This document shows positions 40,901 through 51,130 of a stretch of 64,000 bases of DNA, piece by piece. The stretch comes from Alviniconcha marisindica (taxonomy: Eukaryota; Mollusca; Gastropoda; Provannidae), in the NCBI GenBank assembly GCA_018857735.1, contig JABMCL010000958.1, forward strand, positions 810,001 to 874,000, in the 5' to 3' direction. The notes under the pieces were generated by a model that was given only the letters and a program-made list of their open reading frames with translations, was not told where the DNA came from and did not search any database. How positions within the stretch are numbered: the stretch's first letter is position 1; each line of letters starts with the position of its first letter. Position numbers and translations under genes: made by a program.

Positions 40901-43900
40901 ACTGTGGTGTTTTTGCTGGTGTTAATATGCTGTGACACAGACCAAGCCTTGGTGTTCTTGCTGGTGTCAGTGTGTTGTGACACAGCCCAAGCCTTGGTGT
41001 TTTTGCAGGTGTTAATGCGCTGTGATACAGCCCAAACTGGGTTTTTTGCTGGTGTTAATATGCTGCAACACAAATCAAGCCTTGGTGTGCTTGCTGGTGT
41101 CAGCGTGTTCTGACACAGACCAAGCCTTGGCATATTTGCTGGTGTCAGTGTGTTGTGAGCATGCAGTGTATAAATTCAGGCATGGAGGGAGGGGGGGCCT
41201 TATGATCAGGTAGAAGATGATGCAGTACATGCAGAGCTCTGGAAATGTGTTGCAAGAACATCTGCATGGATTCTGGCTGCACTTTGTACAGGATAAGAAC
41301 TGCAGGCTTCAGCACCCAAATCAGAAGACAGCTTTTATTGGCTGGTAAAAACATGCTGTCAGCAGTGTCATACACCACGACTTGCATGCATTTGTATAAC
41401 ACTTTCAGAATGTGGATATTGATTTACCTACTGAGGTTCAGAAAAACTGACCCTCCCAGCCTCCGCAATCCCAGAGTTGCATGTTGTTTAGTTATACAGG
41501 CTTTATTTCGGCAAGAATCAACTGACCCTTGAGTCCTGTTTTTTCAGGATACTCCTGGGTTCATTGTCAATCGCTTGTTAGTCCCCTACATGATGGAGGC
41601 TGTACGCATGTTGGAACGAGGTGAGTTAAATAATGTGTGCATACTTCTAAGCACTGAACAAAACTTAACGAAACAGAAGATAAGTCATCTCATTTTTCAT
41701 CCTTTTTAACCATTTAACTGTTGTTTAAGTGTCGTTTTGTCGCTTGACAAAGGGGATTACCCTGAAAATTTGCAGATTGTGTGTCTATGTCATAATACAT
41801 AAGCATTCTTTTGAATCTTTTATGTGTTTGGACAATGTATGCATGTTGGAAGGAGGCACGTTCAGTAATGTGCACATGCATGAAAAAGGTGAGTTAAGGA
41901 ATGTGTGCATGTTACAAAGGGGTGAGTCCAGTAATGGGGTTTTAAAAAGAGCCCAGTAACATGAAATGTTAGAAAGAAGGAAAGTTCAGTAATATGTTTA
42001 TGTTAGAAAGAGAATTTAGTTTAAAGTTGTAAAGAGGGGGTTTCAGTAATGGGCACATGTTGGAGAGAGGTGAGTTTCAGTAATGTGCACATGTTGTAAA
42101 GAGGTGAGTTTCTGTAATGGGCACATGTTGGAGAGAGGTGAGTTTCAGTAATGTGCACATGTTTGAGACAGATGGGTTTCAGTAATGTGCACGGGTTGGA
42201 AAGAGGCGAGTTTCAGTAATGTGCACATGTTGGAAAGAGGTGGATTTCAGTAACATGTACATGTTGTAAAGAGGTGGGTGTGTTGGAAAGAGGTGAGTTT
42301 CAGTAATGTGCACATGCTGGAAAGAGGTGGATTTCAGTAACATGTACATGTTGTAAAGAGGTGGGTTTGTTGGAAAGAGGTGAGTTTCAGTAATGTGCAC
42401 ATGCTGGAAAGAGGTGGATTTCAGTAACATGTACAGCTTGTAAAGAGGTGGGTTTGTTGGAAAGAGGTGAGTTTCAGTAATGTGCATGCATTGGAAAGAG
42501 GTTGGTTCAGTAAGGTGCACGTGTTGAAAAGGGGAGAGTTTTAGTGATGTGCACATGACTTTGTTGGAATGTGTGTTCAGTAATGTGCATGTGTTGGAAA
42601 GAGGTGAGTTCAGTAACTTGAGCCTGTTAGAAAGTGGCTGGTTCAAATGTGCACATGTTGGAAAGAGGTGAATTCAGTGGAGTGTGCCATGGCAGGTTTT
42701 GAGAAGCTTGCACAAAAGTGTATGCATCTTCATTACACTCTTTTCTTACAAATACATGATGAATAAACTTGTAATTGAATATTTTCCTCTGCAGCACTTT
42801 CTGGTGACTGCCGGTTGAGAATGATCTTTCTTTTTGAAAATTATTTTGGATATTTTGGTCTCATAAAAAAGACTTTCCAATGAGATACATACCAGGTCAT
42901 GTCCTTTCATGGTTATTGAAAAGATACAAGATAGAATCATTGATACAGGTCATGTCCTTTGCGTAATTAGTGCAAAGAAGGCATTGAGCTGAAATAGGTT
43001 ACATATATATAGATAATTGGTTTTAAATGCCCAGTCAACCATGACAGGTCAAGCAGAAAATAAGATAGTGTGTTGAAAAACTTGCTTTCAGGATAATTTG
43101 AACTTTTGCTCTCTTTTTTATAAGTACTCAGAAACTCCTGTTTTGGGGTTCCTTTGGACCAGAAGCCTGTTTTTAAATAAACTGTTTTTAAATGGCACTG
43201 AATCAATGACTCTCACCTCTGTGTCCAGACAAAATTGTTTACTTTCTATGACAGACTTGTAGAAGATGAGTCAAGATCATTGAGAAATAAACTTTTTGCA
43301 AAGTCAGACAGCATTAGCAGAAATGCTAAACAGCCACTGTGAACCCAGTCCAGTTGACAACACTGAAGAACACAATCTTTGTCAAACTGTTTCATTTTTG
43401 CTTGTAGTCAGCGGGACATCAGTCAGCATTCAGAATGTTTTGGGTTTGGGTTTTCCCCAGCCCCTGCCAGTCATATTGTAATGAGGTCCGAAAGGTTACT
43501 GCACAAGTGTCTGCAGGTTACTGCAGGTGTCTGTGAAGTGCTGTGTCTGGTCCCTCTTCAGGTGATGCCAGTGCACGCGACATCGACGTGGCCATGAAAC
43601 TGGGTGCTGGTTATCCCATGGGGCCCTTCGAGCTGGCCGACTACGTTGGGCTGGACACCACCAAGTTCATCATGGACGGTAGGAACAGATTTGGCTGTTG
43701 GAATCTGCTGAAAACAAAGTGCCACGGCATGGTCAGAACCAGTTCTTTCCCGTAGAAGTCTGCCTGAAATTTTTAAAAAGCAGACGTTCAAGGAAAGGGT
43801 GCAGCAAGGGTATTTGAATCACTTTTGTCTTCAGCAGAGTTTCGTTTCTGTAGAGTTTGCTGTAGAGGGTTCCGTTACAGTTGTCATGGACTTTTGAATG

Positions 43901-44613
43901 TATATGTTCATCAGTGAATGTGACTGGCAAAATGTTCTTGTTGGGTGTAAAAAGCCAGGAATGTTAATTTGGAAAAATAAAATACACTTTGTTAATGTTT
44001 TGTAGAATCTCTAAAGCAAATAAAGAAATAACTACATAATATAGTATCTGTTCAAGGCCATGTGATTGAGGTGATGGGTCCTCAGTCTCTAAGGTACATG
44101 AACAACCACAGACCAATTTTGCTAGTTCAAAACTCACAAGGGGTTAAAACTTATAAAAGAAGTGCTAATAGTAATATGACAATACAAAGCGTGCAAGTTT
44201 TTGGGGTGAGCCCCCTTAAATGATAAATTAGCATTCCTTTGACCGTTTATGTGTTTGAATTTTTGCTAGTTAAAAATTCATAAAGGGTTAAATGAAACGC
44301 TAATAGTAATACAATACAAAACGTGCAAGTTTTGTGGTAAGCCCTTAAATTATAAATTAGCATTCCTTTTAACTGTTTATGTGTTTGGGTCTTGTTTCAG
44401 AGTGCTAGCAATGTAGCAATTGTCCATTTTCTTTTTAAAATTTTGCGAGTCTCGGCAGATCATGTTGTTTTTGTGTCATTACTTTCAGGCTGGTCTCAGA
44501 AGTACCCCGACATGCAGATCTTCCAGCAGAGCGAGTATTTGAACAAACTAGTGGCTGACGGAAAATTGGGTATGAAGTCTGGGGAAGGATTCTACAAATA
44601 CAACAAGAAGTAA
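33899..44613 (+). CDS. HADH: Mitochondrial 3-hydroxyacyl-CoA dehydrogenase (8 exons, complete)
   Basis: Eight exons give 311 residues plus stop, close to the 314 of human HADH. The enzyme oxidises L-3-hydroxyacyl-CoA to 3-ketoacyl-CoA with NAD+, the third step of mitochondrial fatty-acid beta-oxidation. The N-terminus ([17 protein letters not shown]) is basic and Ser-rich, as in a mitochondrial targeting peptide. The Rossmann motif G29-G-G-L-M-G34 is intact. The catalytic dyad H165 and E177, plus S144 and N215, occupy the family positions. The C-terminal domain has P-M-G-P-F-E-L and ends [13 protein letters not shown] 33899 is chosen because the frame further upstream has only a GTG. All splice sites are GT-AG and phases agree. 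Confidence 0.96.
34345..34925. repeat. CA-rich compound satellite in HADH intron 1
   Basis: (CA)n blocks alternating with about three copies of a unit containing cagtatgcacctgtgcacac and catggaatatgcacatgtac. Confidence 0.95.
35500..36165. repeat. Diverged copies of the 60-bp element
   Basis: Isolated copies of ttcactgacatggaaacatg at about 35800 and 36110, and older forms near 35660 and 35730. They lead into the regular array. Related single copies occur at about 12395 and 23040. Confidence 0.75.
36166..36860. repeat. 60-bp near-perfect array in HADH intron 1
   Basis: Ten units with ggtccttggtgattcactga and gaaagggaaggtgtcagaaa. It remains open in one frame on both strands, which is a product of unit length divisible by three. 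It ends about 80 bp before exon 2. Confidence 0.97.
36940..37068 (+). CDS. HADH: HADH exon 2
   Basis: Residues 40-82, [13 protein letters not shown], where the Asp at the end of the second strand contacts the NAD ribose in the family. The acceptor is gcatacag and the donor gtacga, phase 0. Confidence 0.95.
37516..37673 (+). CDS. HADH: HADH exon 3
   Basis: Residues 83-134, including [11 protein letters not shown], the conserved strand and acidic turn of the NAD domain. The acceptor is attttcag and the donor gtgagg, phase 2. Confidence 0.95.
37690..37920. repeat. SINE-like element and (TA)n tract
   Basis: gtgcagctggtagaatgctg at 37700 looks like a degraded tRNA-type head, followed by a ttttctcccagagccagctt block. 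A (ta)n tract at 37868-37920 ends it. Confidence 0.5.
38611..38737 (+). CDS. HADH: HADH exon 4, catalytic exon
   Basis: Residues 135-177. It contains A-S-N-T-S-S (S144), L-H-F-F-N-P (catalytic H165) and ends at E177, the partner Glu. The acceptor is attttcag and the donor gttagg, phase 0. Confidence 0.96.
39386..39475 (+). CDS. HADH: HADH exon 5
   Basis: Residues 178-207, the linker helix between the NAD and C-terminal domains, ending T-V-E-C-K. The acceptor is cttgttag and the donor gtacag, phase 0. Confidence 0.94.
39480..39560. repeat. Short tandem duplication next to HADH exon 5 donor
   Basis: Two copies of ctgctgctggcattataatg with small changes, beginning a few bases after the donor. 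Confidence 0.7.
40490..40810 (+). repeat. Dispersed repeat, second copy
   Basis: Homologue of 7480-7765 (gccacatgggcagc, gtggatgctgt, gttcttgctggtgtta). It lies in HADH intron 5. Confidence 0.8.
40765..41165. repeat. ~44-bp array grown from the dispersed repeat end
   Basis: About nine units of ttggtgtttttgctggtgtt plus gtgctgtgacacagcccaag. The unit is the terminal part of the dispersed repeat at 40490-40810. Confidence 0.9.
41548..41620 (+). CDS. HADH: HADH exon 6
   Basis: Residues 208-231 plus one base: [11 protein letters not shown], including active-site N215. The exon end (M-L-E-R) and donor gtgagt are the parent of the donor array 41835-42690. Confidence 0.95.
41835..42690. repeat. 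Donor-derived ~34-bp array in HADH intron 6
   Basis: About 20 units of catgttggaaagaggtgagt plus ttcagtaatgtgcac. This mirrors the end of exon 6 (atgttggaacgag) and its donor (gtgagttaaataatgtg). Units vary in length and sequence. Confidence 0.92.
43015..43065 (+). repeat. Dispersed 'gcccagtcaacca' element
   Basis: aaatgcccagtcaaccatga recurs in variants at about 1098, 51060, 58480 and 58605, all on the same strand. Confidence 0.6.
43562..43678 (+). CDS. HADH: HADH exon 7
   Basis: Residues 232-270: [14 protein letters not shown] and Y-V-G-L-D-T-T, the signature of the C-terminal dimerisation domain. The acceptor is ctcttcag and the donor gtagga, phase 1. Confidence 0.96.
44110..44392. repeat. 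Tandem duplication before HADH exon 8
   Basis: Two copies of about 140 bp (shared gctaatagtaata, cgtgcaagttt, aaattagcattcctttt). The second copy ends about 100 bp before the acceptor. Confidence 0.88.
44489..44613 (+). CDS. HADH: HADH exon 8, terminal
   Basis: Residues 271-311 and TAA. The end reads [14 protein letters not shown]. There is no peroxisomal SKL-type C-terminus, consistent with the mitochondrial form. The acceptor is actttcag. Confidence 0.95.
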
Positions 44614-45440
44614 ACGTTTTTCAGAGTGCTGCCTGTCCGTTTGAATTAGATGCTTGTTGGGAAGGATGCCTGTAACATGACACTGCGACAGCTGTGATTT
44701 GGTGGAAAAACGTTAAAGTGCCTGTGACTTGCAGCGTGTATGTATTGTGTGTCAAAATTGTCAGTAGAGTGAAATTACAGTTTACACTGACTGAAATCAA
44801 GCTCTTTATACTGCATGGATGATACTGATGTAATCAGTTTGATCAAGTCGATACCTGTGACATTCAGCATGGCGAGATATAAATTGCACCATTAGATTAT
44901 TGTGGTGCCTTGAAAATATTCTTTTTTTCTTTATAGGTTAGTTCGTCTGAAAGTTGATTCATTTTGATTCGATTTAATGACAGTTGTGTGAGTTTGTGAT
45001 GAAATAGTTCTACAGATTTGCCATCACTCGTTCACTGTCCGTGGGGACGTTGTCCATTGAGGTAAGATTGTAAGAGGTAGGACTGTAAGATGGTAAGATT
45101 GTTGACAGTAAAATTAGTGGGAGTAAATGCATGAATCAGTTTGGTCTGGTTGTTGTTGGTATGTGAGGGTACCAGCAGGGACAAGAAACATCAGGGGCGG
45201 GGTGGGGTGGGGGTGGGGGGGAGGGCGGAGGACGACTATACCGTATGCTACAGTGTCATTACAATCATGCTTCTGCATTAGGATGGTTTGGCAGTGAGCG
45301 GTGTGAGCCATTTCGATGTTGTATTCATTCAGGTGCAAAATCACACTACAGCGTCCATAAACCACAACCTTTGAAGAGAAAACGGAGCTGAAGTAGTCTC
45401 GAACTGGCCTTACCGCTCGGCCAAACAGCAGCTATTGGTG
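44614..45440 (+). other. Probable HADH 3' UTR
   Basis: AT-rich sequence without repeats until about 45370; no clear aataaa in the first 700 bp. A G-rich patch lies at 45195-45230. Nothing else is seen. Confidence 0.4.
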
Positions 45441-45449
45441 CAGGTATTG

Positions 45450-45625
45450 TTCGTGAGCCGGTTTGGCCCAGCGGTAAGGCGTTAGGCTGGTAAGCAGAGG
45501 GACCTCGGTACGAATCCGCTTCGGCCCTCCTTTCTCGTCAAAAGTTGGGGCACTGTGGGCACTGTCCGCCCGTCCCTAACAGGCCATCTCGCCTCGGTGG
45601 ACGTAAAGCAACATGAAAGAAAGGC
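45450..45625 (+). repeat. tRNA-derived SINE with good A and B boxes
   Basis: The A box tggcccagcgg (45464-45474) fits the Pol III consensus. The B box ggtacgaatcc (45507-45517) has one mismatch. The tail contains cgtccctaacaggccatctc and ggtggacgtaaagcaac, shared by several other copies. Confidence 0.8.
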
Positions 45626-45639
45626 ACTGTCTTGTGACT

Positions 45640-46085
45640 TTGTCCCTCACAATTATGAAACATTAAAATGACTCTCATCGCTGCCCACCTTAATGCAGAA
45701 GTCATTCTGGTGGTGACAGCGTGGCGATAGGTATCAGTATAATCTTCTGCCCCCCCCCACCCCACACACACACCCTCCCTTCTCCCCGTCCCTAATAAGC
45801 CTTGTGATTTATGTGGACGTTAAGCACCATGTTTACTTACTTACTTTAGGCTCTGTTCACCTTTCTCCTCACAAGAGTTATTGCGCTGTACCTTTCGACT
45901 GCACGCTGCCTTTCCCCCACAGTAATGTCGCATCAAAAATGGCCCACACCAGTGACCACTATCAAAACTCATTCTGGCTGCGACAGCGCAGCATTGGGCC
46001 CAAGTTCCCTCTCTCCCCACCGCTTGGGATTTCAGTCCTCCGCTTTATCACAAAAGGAATAGAATGGTTAAACTGACGTGATCAA
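45640..46085 (+). repeat. Dispersed SINE-tail elements
   Basis: Two cattctgg...gacagcg blocks (45711 and 45975) and a second cgtccctaataagcc tail at 45785. No coding signal. Confidence 0.55.
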
Positions 46086-46129
46086 CAACTGATGGTATTC
46101 TGATTGGTAGATGAAACATTGTGACAGCT

Positions 46130-46340
46130 GGCGAACCAATTTTGATATGTATTTATATACATCTAATCTTTGGGCTCTCGGTGTAGAGTATCTGGTTATT
46201 GAATCAAATTACCGTAATTTTCTGGACTGGTTGGTATGATAGCTTGTTGAGCCCATTTTGAGACGTACGTATGCGTCCACTCTTTGGGCTGCCGACGTAC
46301 AGTATCTGATTATTGAATAAAATTAAAAGCGTGGTTTCGA
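46130..46340. repeat. ~120-bp tandem duplication
   Basis: Two copies sharing ctttgggct, gta..gtatctg and ttattgaat. The second gains an aataaa. Confidence 0.7.
46315..46320 (+). terminator. Candidate HADH poly(A) signal
   Basis: An aataaa hexamer 1.7 kb after the HADH stop, within the second copy of a roughly 120-bp tandem duplication (46130-46340). The first copy has gaatcaaatt instead. Use is unproven. Confidence 0.25.
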
Positions 46341-46344
46341 CCTC

Positions 46345-46367
46345 ACCTAGATCTTTCTGTTTGCATA

Positions 46368-46422
<55 letters not shown>

Positions 46423-47180
46423 AAGAGTTCAGAACTATGGAAATTGGATACCAATATATTAACCGAACTGGAGTCTGTAGGCCGGTGGCATGAACTGGAA
46501 ATACACCGACAGCGTATAATCAAACTGACGATAGTGGCTACTGGGTCACTAAACGCTGTACTCCTATCAAGAAGAGTCGAGATCGAAATGTGGTCAGAAT
46601 CACTACTGGTCAAAATATCGTTAAAGGCATGATGCAGAGTTGTCTCTGTACTCTGCTGTGGTCGACACACCGACTGAAAAAGGTGTCACAAATTGTTGCA
46701 TTCGAGGTGTTCAAGTACCTGAGAAAGGACCAGTTTCTGATCTGAACTTTATGACAGTTGGTGTTGGCAAAGATCGTATAGCGAAAGCGTGCAGCGATAC
46801 GATCTTCGGTGTAGGTTCTAAATCAGAGGTCACATCGAAGTTGACACTCCTGCACACCTAGATCTTGGCGGTTCCGAGGTGGACTGGAAGACAAACGACT
46901 CGTACCAAATGTACTAAAAGTGTGTCGACCCGATTTATATATTCAGTGTTTTGCATCGATTTCACCACCACCCCACCCCCTTCCCCGGAGACAAGCTAGC
47001 AGTCATTTTTTTCCACTTCAGTTTTAGTTTTAGTTTTGGCCAGAACTGATAAGGAGGTCTCAGACAGACAGACACACGAACGCACACACACACACACACA
47101 AAACCAACCAACCAAAACATTGTAGGATACAACTGCACATTAACTGGATGGGGGCGTGGGGGGGGGGGGGGGGGGGGGCA
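46345..47180. other. Gene-free stretch with GT tract, unknown fragment and G run
   Basis: (GT)n at 46370-46418. 46430-46860 has protein-like composition, but no known domain or intact frame is recognised. A C-rich and CA patch lies at 46960-47100, and a run of about 20 G at 47158-47178. Confidence 0.4.
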
Positions 47181-47354
47181 TTTGATGACTATATTCAATC
47201 GACCATTCTTGAGGTATATGTTATATTCTTCATACCTTTGAAAAAATTATATTCTTTCATATTTTCTATATTTCCATTTGTTTGTGAAAAAATCTCATAT
47301 ATTTATTGTGTCGTTATCTGTGATACCACGCGGACCACACATAATTGGTGCACG

Positions 47355-47379
47355 AAGAAGAAGAAAGAAGAAGAAGAAG

Positions 47380-47454
<75 letters not shown>

Positions 47455-47480
47455 AGAAGAAGAAGAAGAAGAAGGAGCAA
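47355..47480. repeat. (GAA)n-(GA)n-(GAA)n purine tract
   Basis: A roughly symmetrical all-purine block of about 120 bp, (aag) repeats on both sides of pure (ga)n. Confidence 0.97.
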
Positions 47481-47854
47481 TATTTTGGCAAAACTGAGAT
47501 TCTTTATAAAGTGGGAACCTCTAACATAAAAACAGAGCTGGGCAGGCTGTACAAAATTCAAATATTATGTAAACTATACATACGTTGAGATACCTCAAGC
47601 GGAAAACAACAAGAACAATGACTACAAACAATTCAAATTCATAGTCTCAATGAGCTTACAGGTCTAGGCTAGAAGTAGGCAACAAATTTGCTTCAAGTGA
47701 CGTTTTTATTCTTGTTCTCGTACCCCACCTCTTTCTTTTGTGGCTTTGTTTTGAAAGGACTATGTGCATGCTGCTGCAACATGGATATATTCTCACTCTA
47801 TAAATTACCAACATCATCACAATGTGTTAAATAAAAAGCTTCACACACACTCTA

Positions 47855-48228
47855 ATTCCCCTTAATAATAATAATCATGATGATGACAATAATAATGATA
47901 GATAATAATAATAATAATGATGATGATAATAATAACGATAGATAACTTTTGTAGAGCGCTATTCTCTGATCTACACAAACTCACTGGCTTTCTGACGATC
48001 TGACTCATTTACTATAAGAATTATATGACAAAGGATCACGAGAAGAATCAAATTATCACAGCGGAATAATAATAATAATAAATAATTCTTATAAAGCACT
48101 ATTCTTTAACCAGAGTTAAACTCACTGCGCTGTACAAACATCTTATCACAAAAAACCCATTAACATACATTTCAGCAAACAATACCTTAATTATTGTAGC
48201 TTTAATTACCATTATCGCCTATCGAACA

Positions 48229-48267
<39 letters not shown>

Positions 48268-48270
48268 CGC
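47855..48270. repeat. ATA-rich repeats, dispersed fragments and CA tract
   Basis: (aat)n/(gat)n blocks at 47870-47945 and 48065-48085, each followed by a tagagcgctattct or taaagcactattct element end. A CA tract lies at 48231-48262. Confidence 0.7.
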
Positions 48271-48469
48271 ACACCAGTCTCCGCTCGTCCACTCAAACAA
48301 CAATTAACAAAATATTAATGATCTCAAACAACGACACCAGTTTGAATCTGTCTTTTCACCCACCCACCCGTGCCTCCTCTTGCCTAGATCTCTCATGCTC
48401 TCTCCTCCCCTTCCCTCCCCCCTCTCCTATCCATATGCATCCATCTACATTCAACCGACACACACAGAC

Positions 48470-48860
48470 ACACCTTTCTTCAGATTCTACAGGAAGGCCT
48501 GGGCAAACAAGAAGGTTTTTAGCTGCGATTTGAATTGAGACAGTGTTGGTACATTTCTTAGAGTGGCCGGCAAATAATTCCAGAGAGATGGTGCCATGAA
48601 ACTGAAAGAACGTTGTCCAAATGATTTGAGATTTCGCTTTGGAATTTTTTAACAGCTTTTCATTAGAAGATCGGAGAGAGCGAGACGGTTCATAAGTGCA
48701 GAGAGATGAAGAAAGATAAGGAGGTAAAGACCCTTCAAAGTGGCGGTAAGCAAGAGTTGCAATCTTGTACTGACAGCGGAATTTTACTGTAACCAGTGAA
48801 GTTCCTGGAGAAGCGGTGTTACGTGATCTCGTCTTCCTTTTTTTCATCACGAGAACGCAC
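48470..48860. other. Unassigned unique-looking sequence, possible element relic
   Basis: Moderate-GC sequence with no frame longer than chance and no recognised domain. It lies just beyond the BTB exon stop on the - strand, so it may be its 3' UTR or an inserted repeat. Confidence 0.3.
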
Positions 48861-48995
48861 TTGGCCTGACCGGAGGACACTGTGGACCGGAGGACACTGT
48901 GGGGCTTTCACATAGGGCTACTATAATTTACTATGTTGAACCAGTGAAAGAAGCAGCTTGTGCATATATACCCACATTTGTTTCTCTGCGGAATT

Positions 48996-49318
48996 TTAGC
49001 TGTCGCCCAGCAACTCGCAGCGCTTGTAAAGGATCTCAGCTCGTGTCTTGTCCGAAACGAACAAGAAATTCTGACTTTCTCTGAGCTTCTGGCAGGGAAA
49101 TTCGGACGCTAGTTCCACTAGCCGGCTGCTGAGTTCAGGCTTCAGTTCAAACTTTTCACACATGTGCAGGTACAGCAACACCTTGGGAGCGCCTTGTTCG
49201 CTTTTCAGCTTTCGTATTATCTTTTCCAACTCTTCTCCTATGTACATCTCGCACTTGGCCGTGACGTGCTTCACTTCGTATTTCCGCGCCAGGGTCAGCA
49301 GGGACTCAAGGTGGTCGT
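48996..49318 (-). CDS. 3' terminal exon of a BTB-domain-like protein
   Basis: Read on the - strand, a strong acceptor (gcgttacag) opens a 323-nt exon encoding 106 residues and ending in TAA. It starts D-D-H-L-E-S-L-L-T-L-A-R-K-Y-E-V, then C-E-M-Y-I, which matches the last helices of a BTB/POZ domain. The following helices (Y-L-H-M-C-E-K-F-E-L, S-S-R-L-V-E-L-A-S-E-F) resemble the start of a post-BTB region. It begins mid-codon (phase 1), so earlier exons must lie at higher coordinates; none was convincingly found. It could be a real 3' exon or a relic of a duplicated gene. The family is inferred from the helix motif only. Confidence 0.65.
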
Positions 49319-49464
49319 CTGTAACGCAACACAACAGCGAGTGTTCTTTCACAGTTTTCCAGATTCAGTTATCCACTTTTATTATTAGTTTTAATGAAGT
49401 GACCACAGTTAAATCTAAAGACACATCGTGGCTGCCTCAATCTGAAAAGTTGAATATCCTCCAA

Positions 49465-50500
49465 TATTATTCGTTAAGAGGTGAGCTTTTTTGTATGGCT
49501 CTTGTTGAGCAGCTAGGCCGATGACAGTTGGTATGTGGTATGTGCAGCGTGCTGCCATATGGCTCTGGTATTTGCCATTATGCATTTAATTTTTTCTTCT
49601 AATTTTGTGTTGTTTCTGTCAATTCCTTAAAAAAAATCTTGACATTTTTCTTTAATCTGGTATGAATAAATTGGACGCAATTGTCGATGATACCTGCCCT
49701 AGCCTAGCCATAGAGAAGGAACTAACTCTTCAAAATATTGTGGTGGATGTTTGTGTATCACGTATGCTTTGTTTTATATTTGTATAGGATTTGATTTTGT
49801 GGACTTCAATCAATAATCAATCAGTATATATCTGTATTACCACGTATCCAGTAAAATATGCATGCACATGGAATGACTCGAGGCATGGTGTTGAGAGCAT
49901 TCTTAATCATACACACATTCACAATAACACTAACATGTTAACATGTATGTACTATAATAATACGCTCGACAAAACACAAGATACTCATAAATTAAACGCA
50001 CAGTCACAGTCATAACCTCTTCATGTTTCATTTAAACAAGAGAGTAGCGGAATACCGGGCCATTACGTAAAGGCGAAGAAGAACAAGGACAACATCAGCA
50101 AAAGAGAGAGAAGGTGGAATGGGGCGGGGGGGGGGGGGGGGGGGGAGAGAGAGAGAAGAAAAGAGTGTTTAAGACGCACATCAGTGTCCTTGCCAACCTT
50201 CACCCGTAACCCCGATTCACACTCGCTCGGAGCACACAGTACAGAAGTACTCTATCAAGGGTGCGCAGGCACCGGCATAAACGAGGGGAAGTCACTCCTA
50301 GCAAACCACACGAATGGCGGCCAAACGTCCGCAGACGATTTGCAAGTGAATAAATGTCTCACTTGAGATAGGTTTAGATATGTGCGAGAAGAGTTTTGAA
50401 ATATACGTTTGCTTATGACCGAGTTTGATTGTTCTGAGGTGACCTTGTGTGGCTTACAGTACGTTAAAATCCACTAACTTCCTAATTTGGTCGAGTGAAT
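49465..50500 (+). repeat. Dispersed element copy, interrupted
   Basis: Reads in the same sense as the reverse complement of 52740-53175. It shares atggctctngttgagcagct, the ggtatgtgcagc and gctgccatatggc words, and the terminal acgttaaaatccactaactt. About 540 bp (49810-50345, with a G run at 50125-50145) is inserted. Confidence 0.8.
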
Positions 50501-50828
50501 TCCTTCCATTTCATTTTAGTGCACACCTGACTCAACAGAAAATGTTCCACTTATGCTTCATTGTTTGATTGTTACCAAAATAATTGTTGGTGTGTGCATG
50601 TCCGCGCGTCTCGGTCTGTCACGTCTACTGAGGTAAATAATACGTAATTATACATTTTTAACAGCCCCAGTGGTCATCAGTGTCTATCGGTCTCTCCGGC
50701 TCAGTCACTGCCGAATGTCATCTCCCGGCTCAATTAGTCAGTATGTTTGTTTCTCTCTCGAAACTTGCTTAAATCAAATGAAAGAACTGAATCATCCTCT
50801 TCATTTGTATATTTCCTCCCTCAAAAAC

Positions 50829-50831
<3 letters not shown>

Positions 50832-50899
<68 letters not shown>
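50832..50899. repeat. (GA)n microsatellite
   Basis: A pure GA tract of about 66 bp. Confidence 0.98.
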
Positions 50900-50900
<1 letters not shown>

Positions 50901-51039
50901 AGGGAGTTAAGCCAGCAGTAGCGATGCAAAAAACGGCAGAACGTAGTTATGTCTCTTGGACAAACATGGACCAATTTGTAGTCGCGTGTAATATAGCTTC
51001 AGTAGGACAGATACATATACAGTAGGTCCATGGCCAGGT

Positions 51040-51130
51040 GGGTAGAGAGATAATTGGCGTTTAACGCCCAGTCAACCATGCCGTTATATCATGGTCACCT
51101 TATTTCATAGGTGGGGGATGTTCAAATTTT
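51040..51130 (+). repeat. Dispersed 'cgcccagtcaacca' element
   Basis: ggcgtttaacgcccagtcaa and gttatatcatgg, a better preserved copy of the family also at 58479-58520 and 58598-58650. Confidence 0.65.

Noticed and set aside
45450..45530. A tRNA gene
   Set aside because: Pol III boxes are present but the arms do not form a proper cloverleaf and a SINE tail follows; better called a SINE.
46375..46861. Possible transposon-derived coding fragment
   Set aside because: Two moderate frames with protein-like composition, but no motif I can name; not supportable as a gene.
49162..49524. 120-codon frame on the + strand
   Set aside because: It lies opposite the BTB exon and runs into the dispersed element; it is the shadow of the - strand exon.
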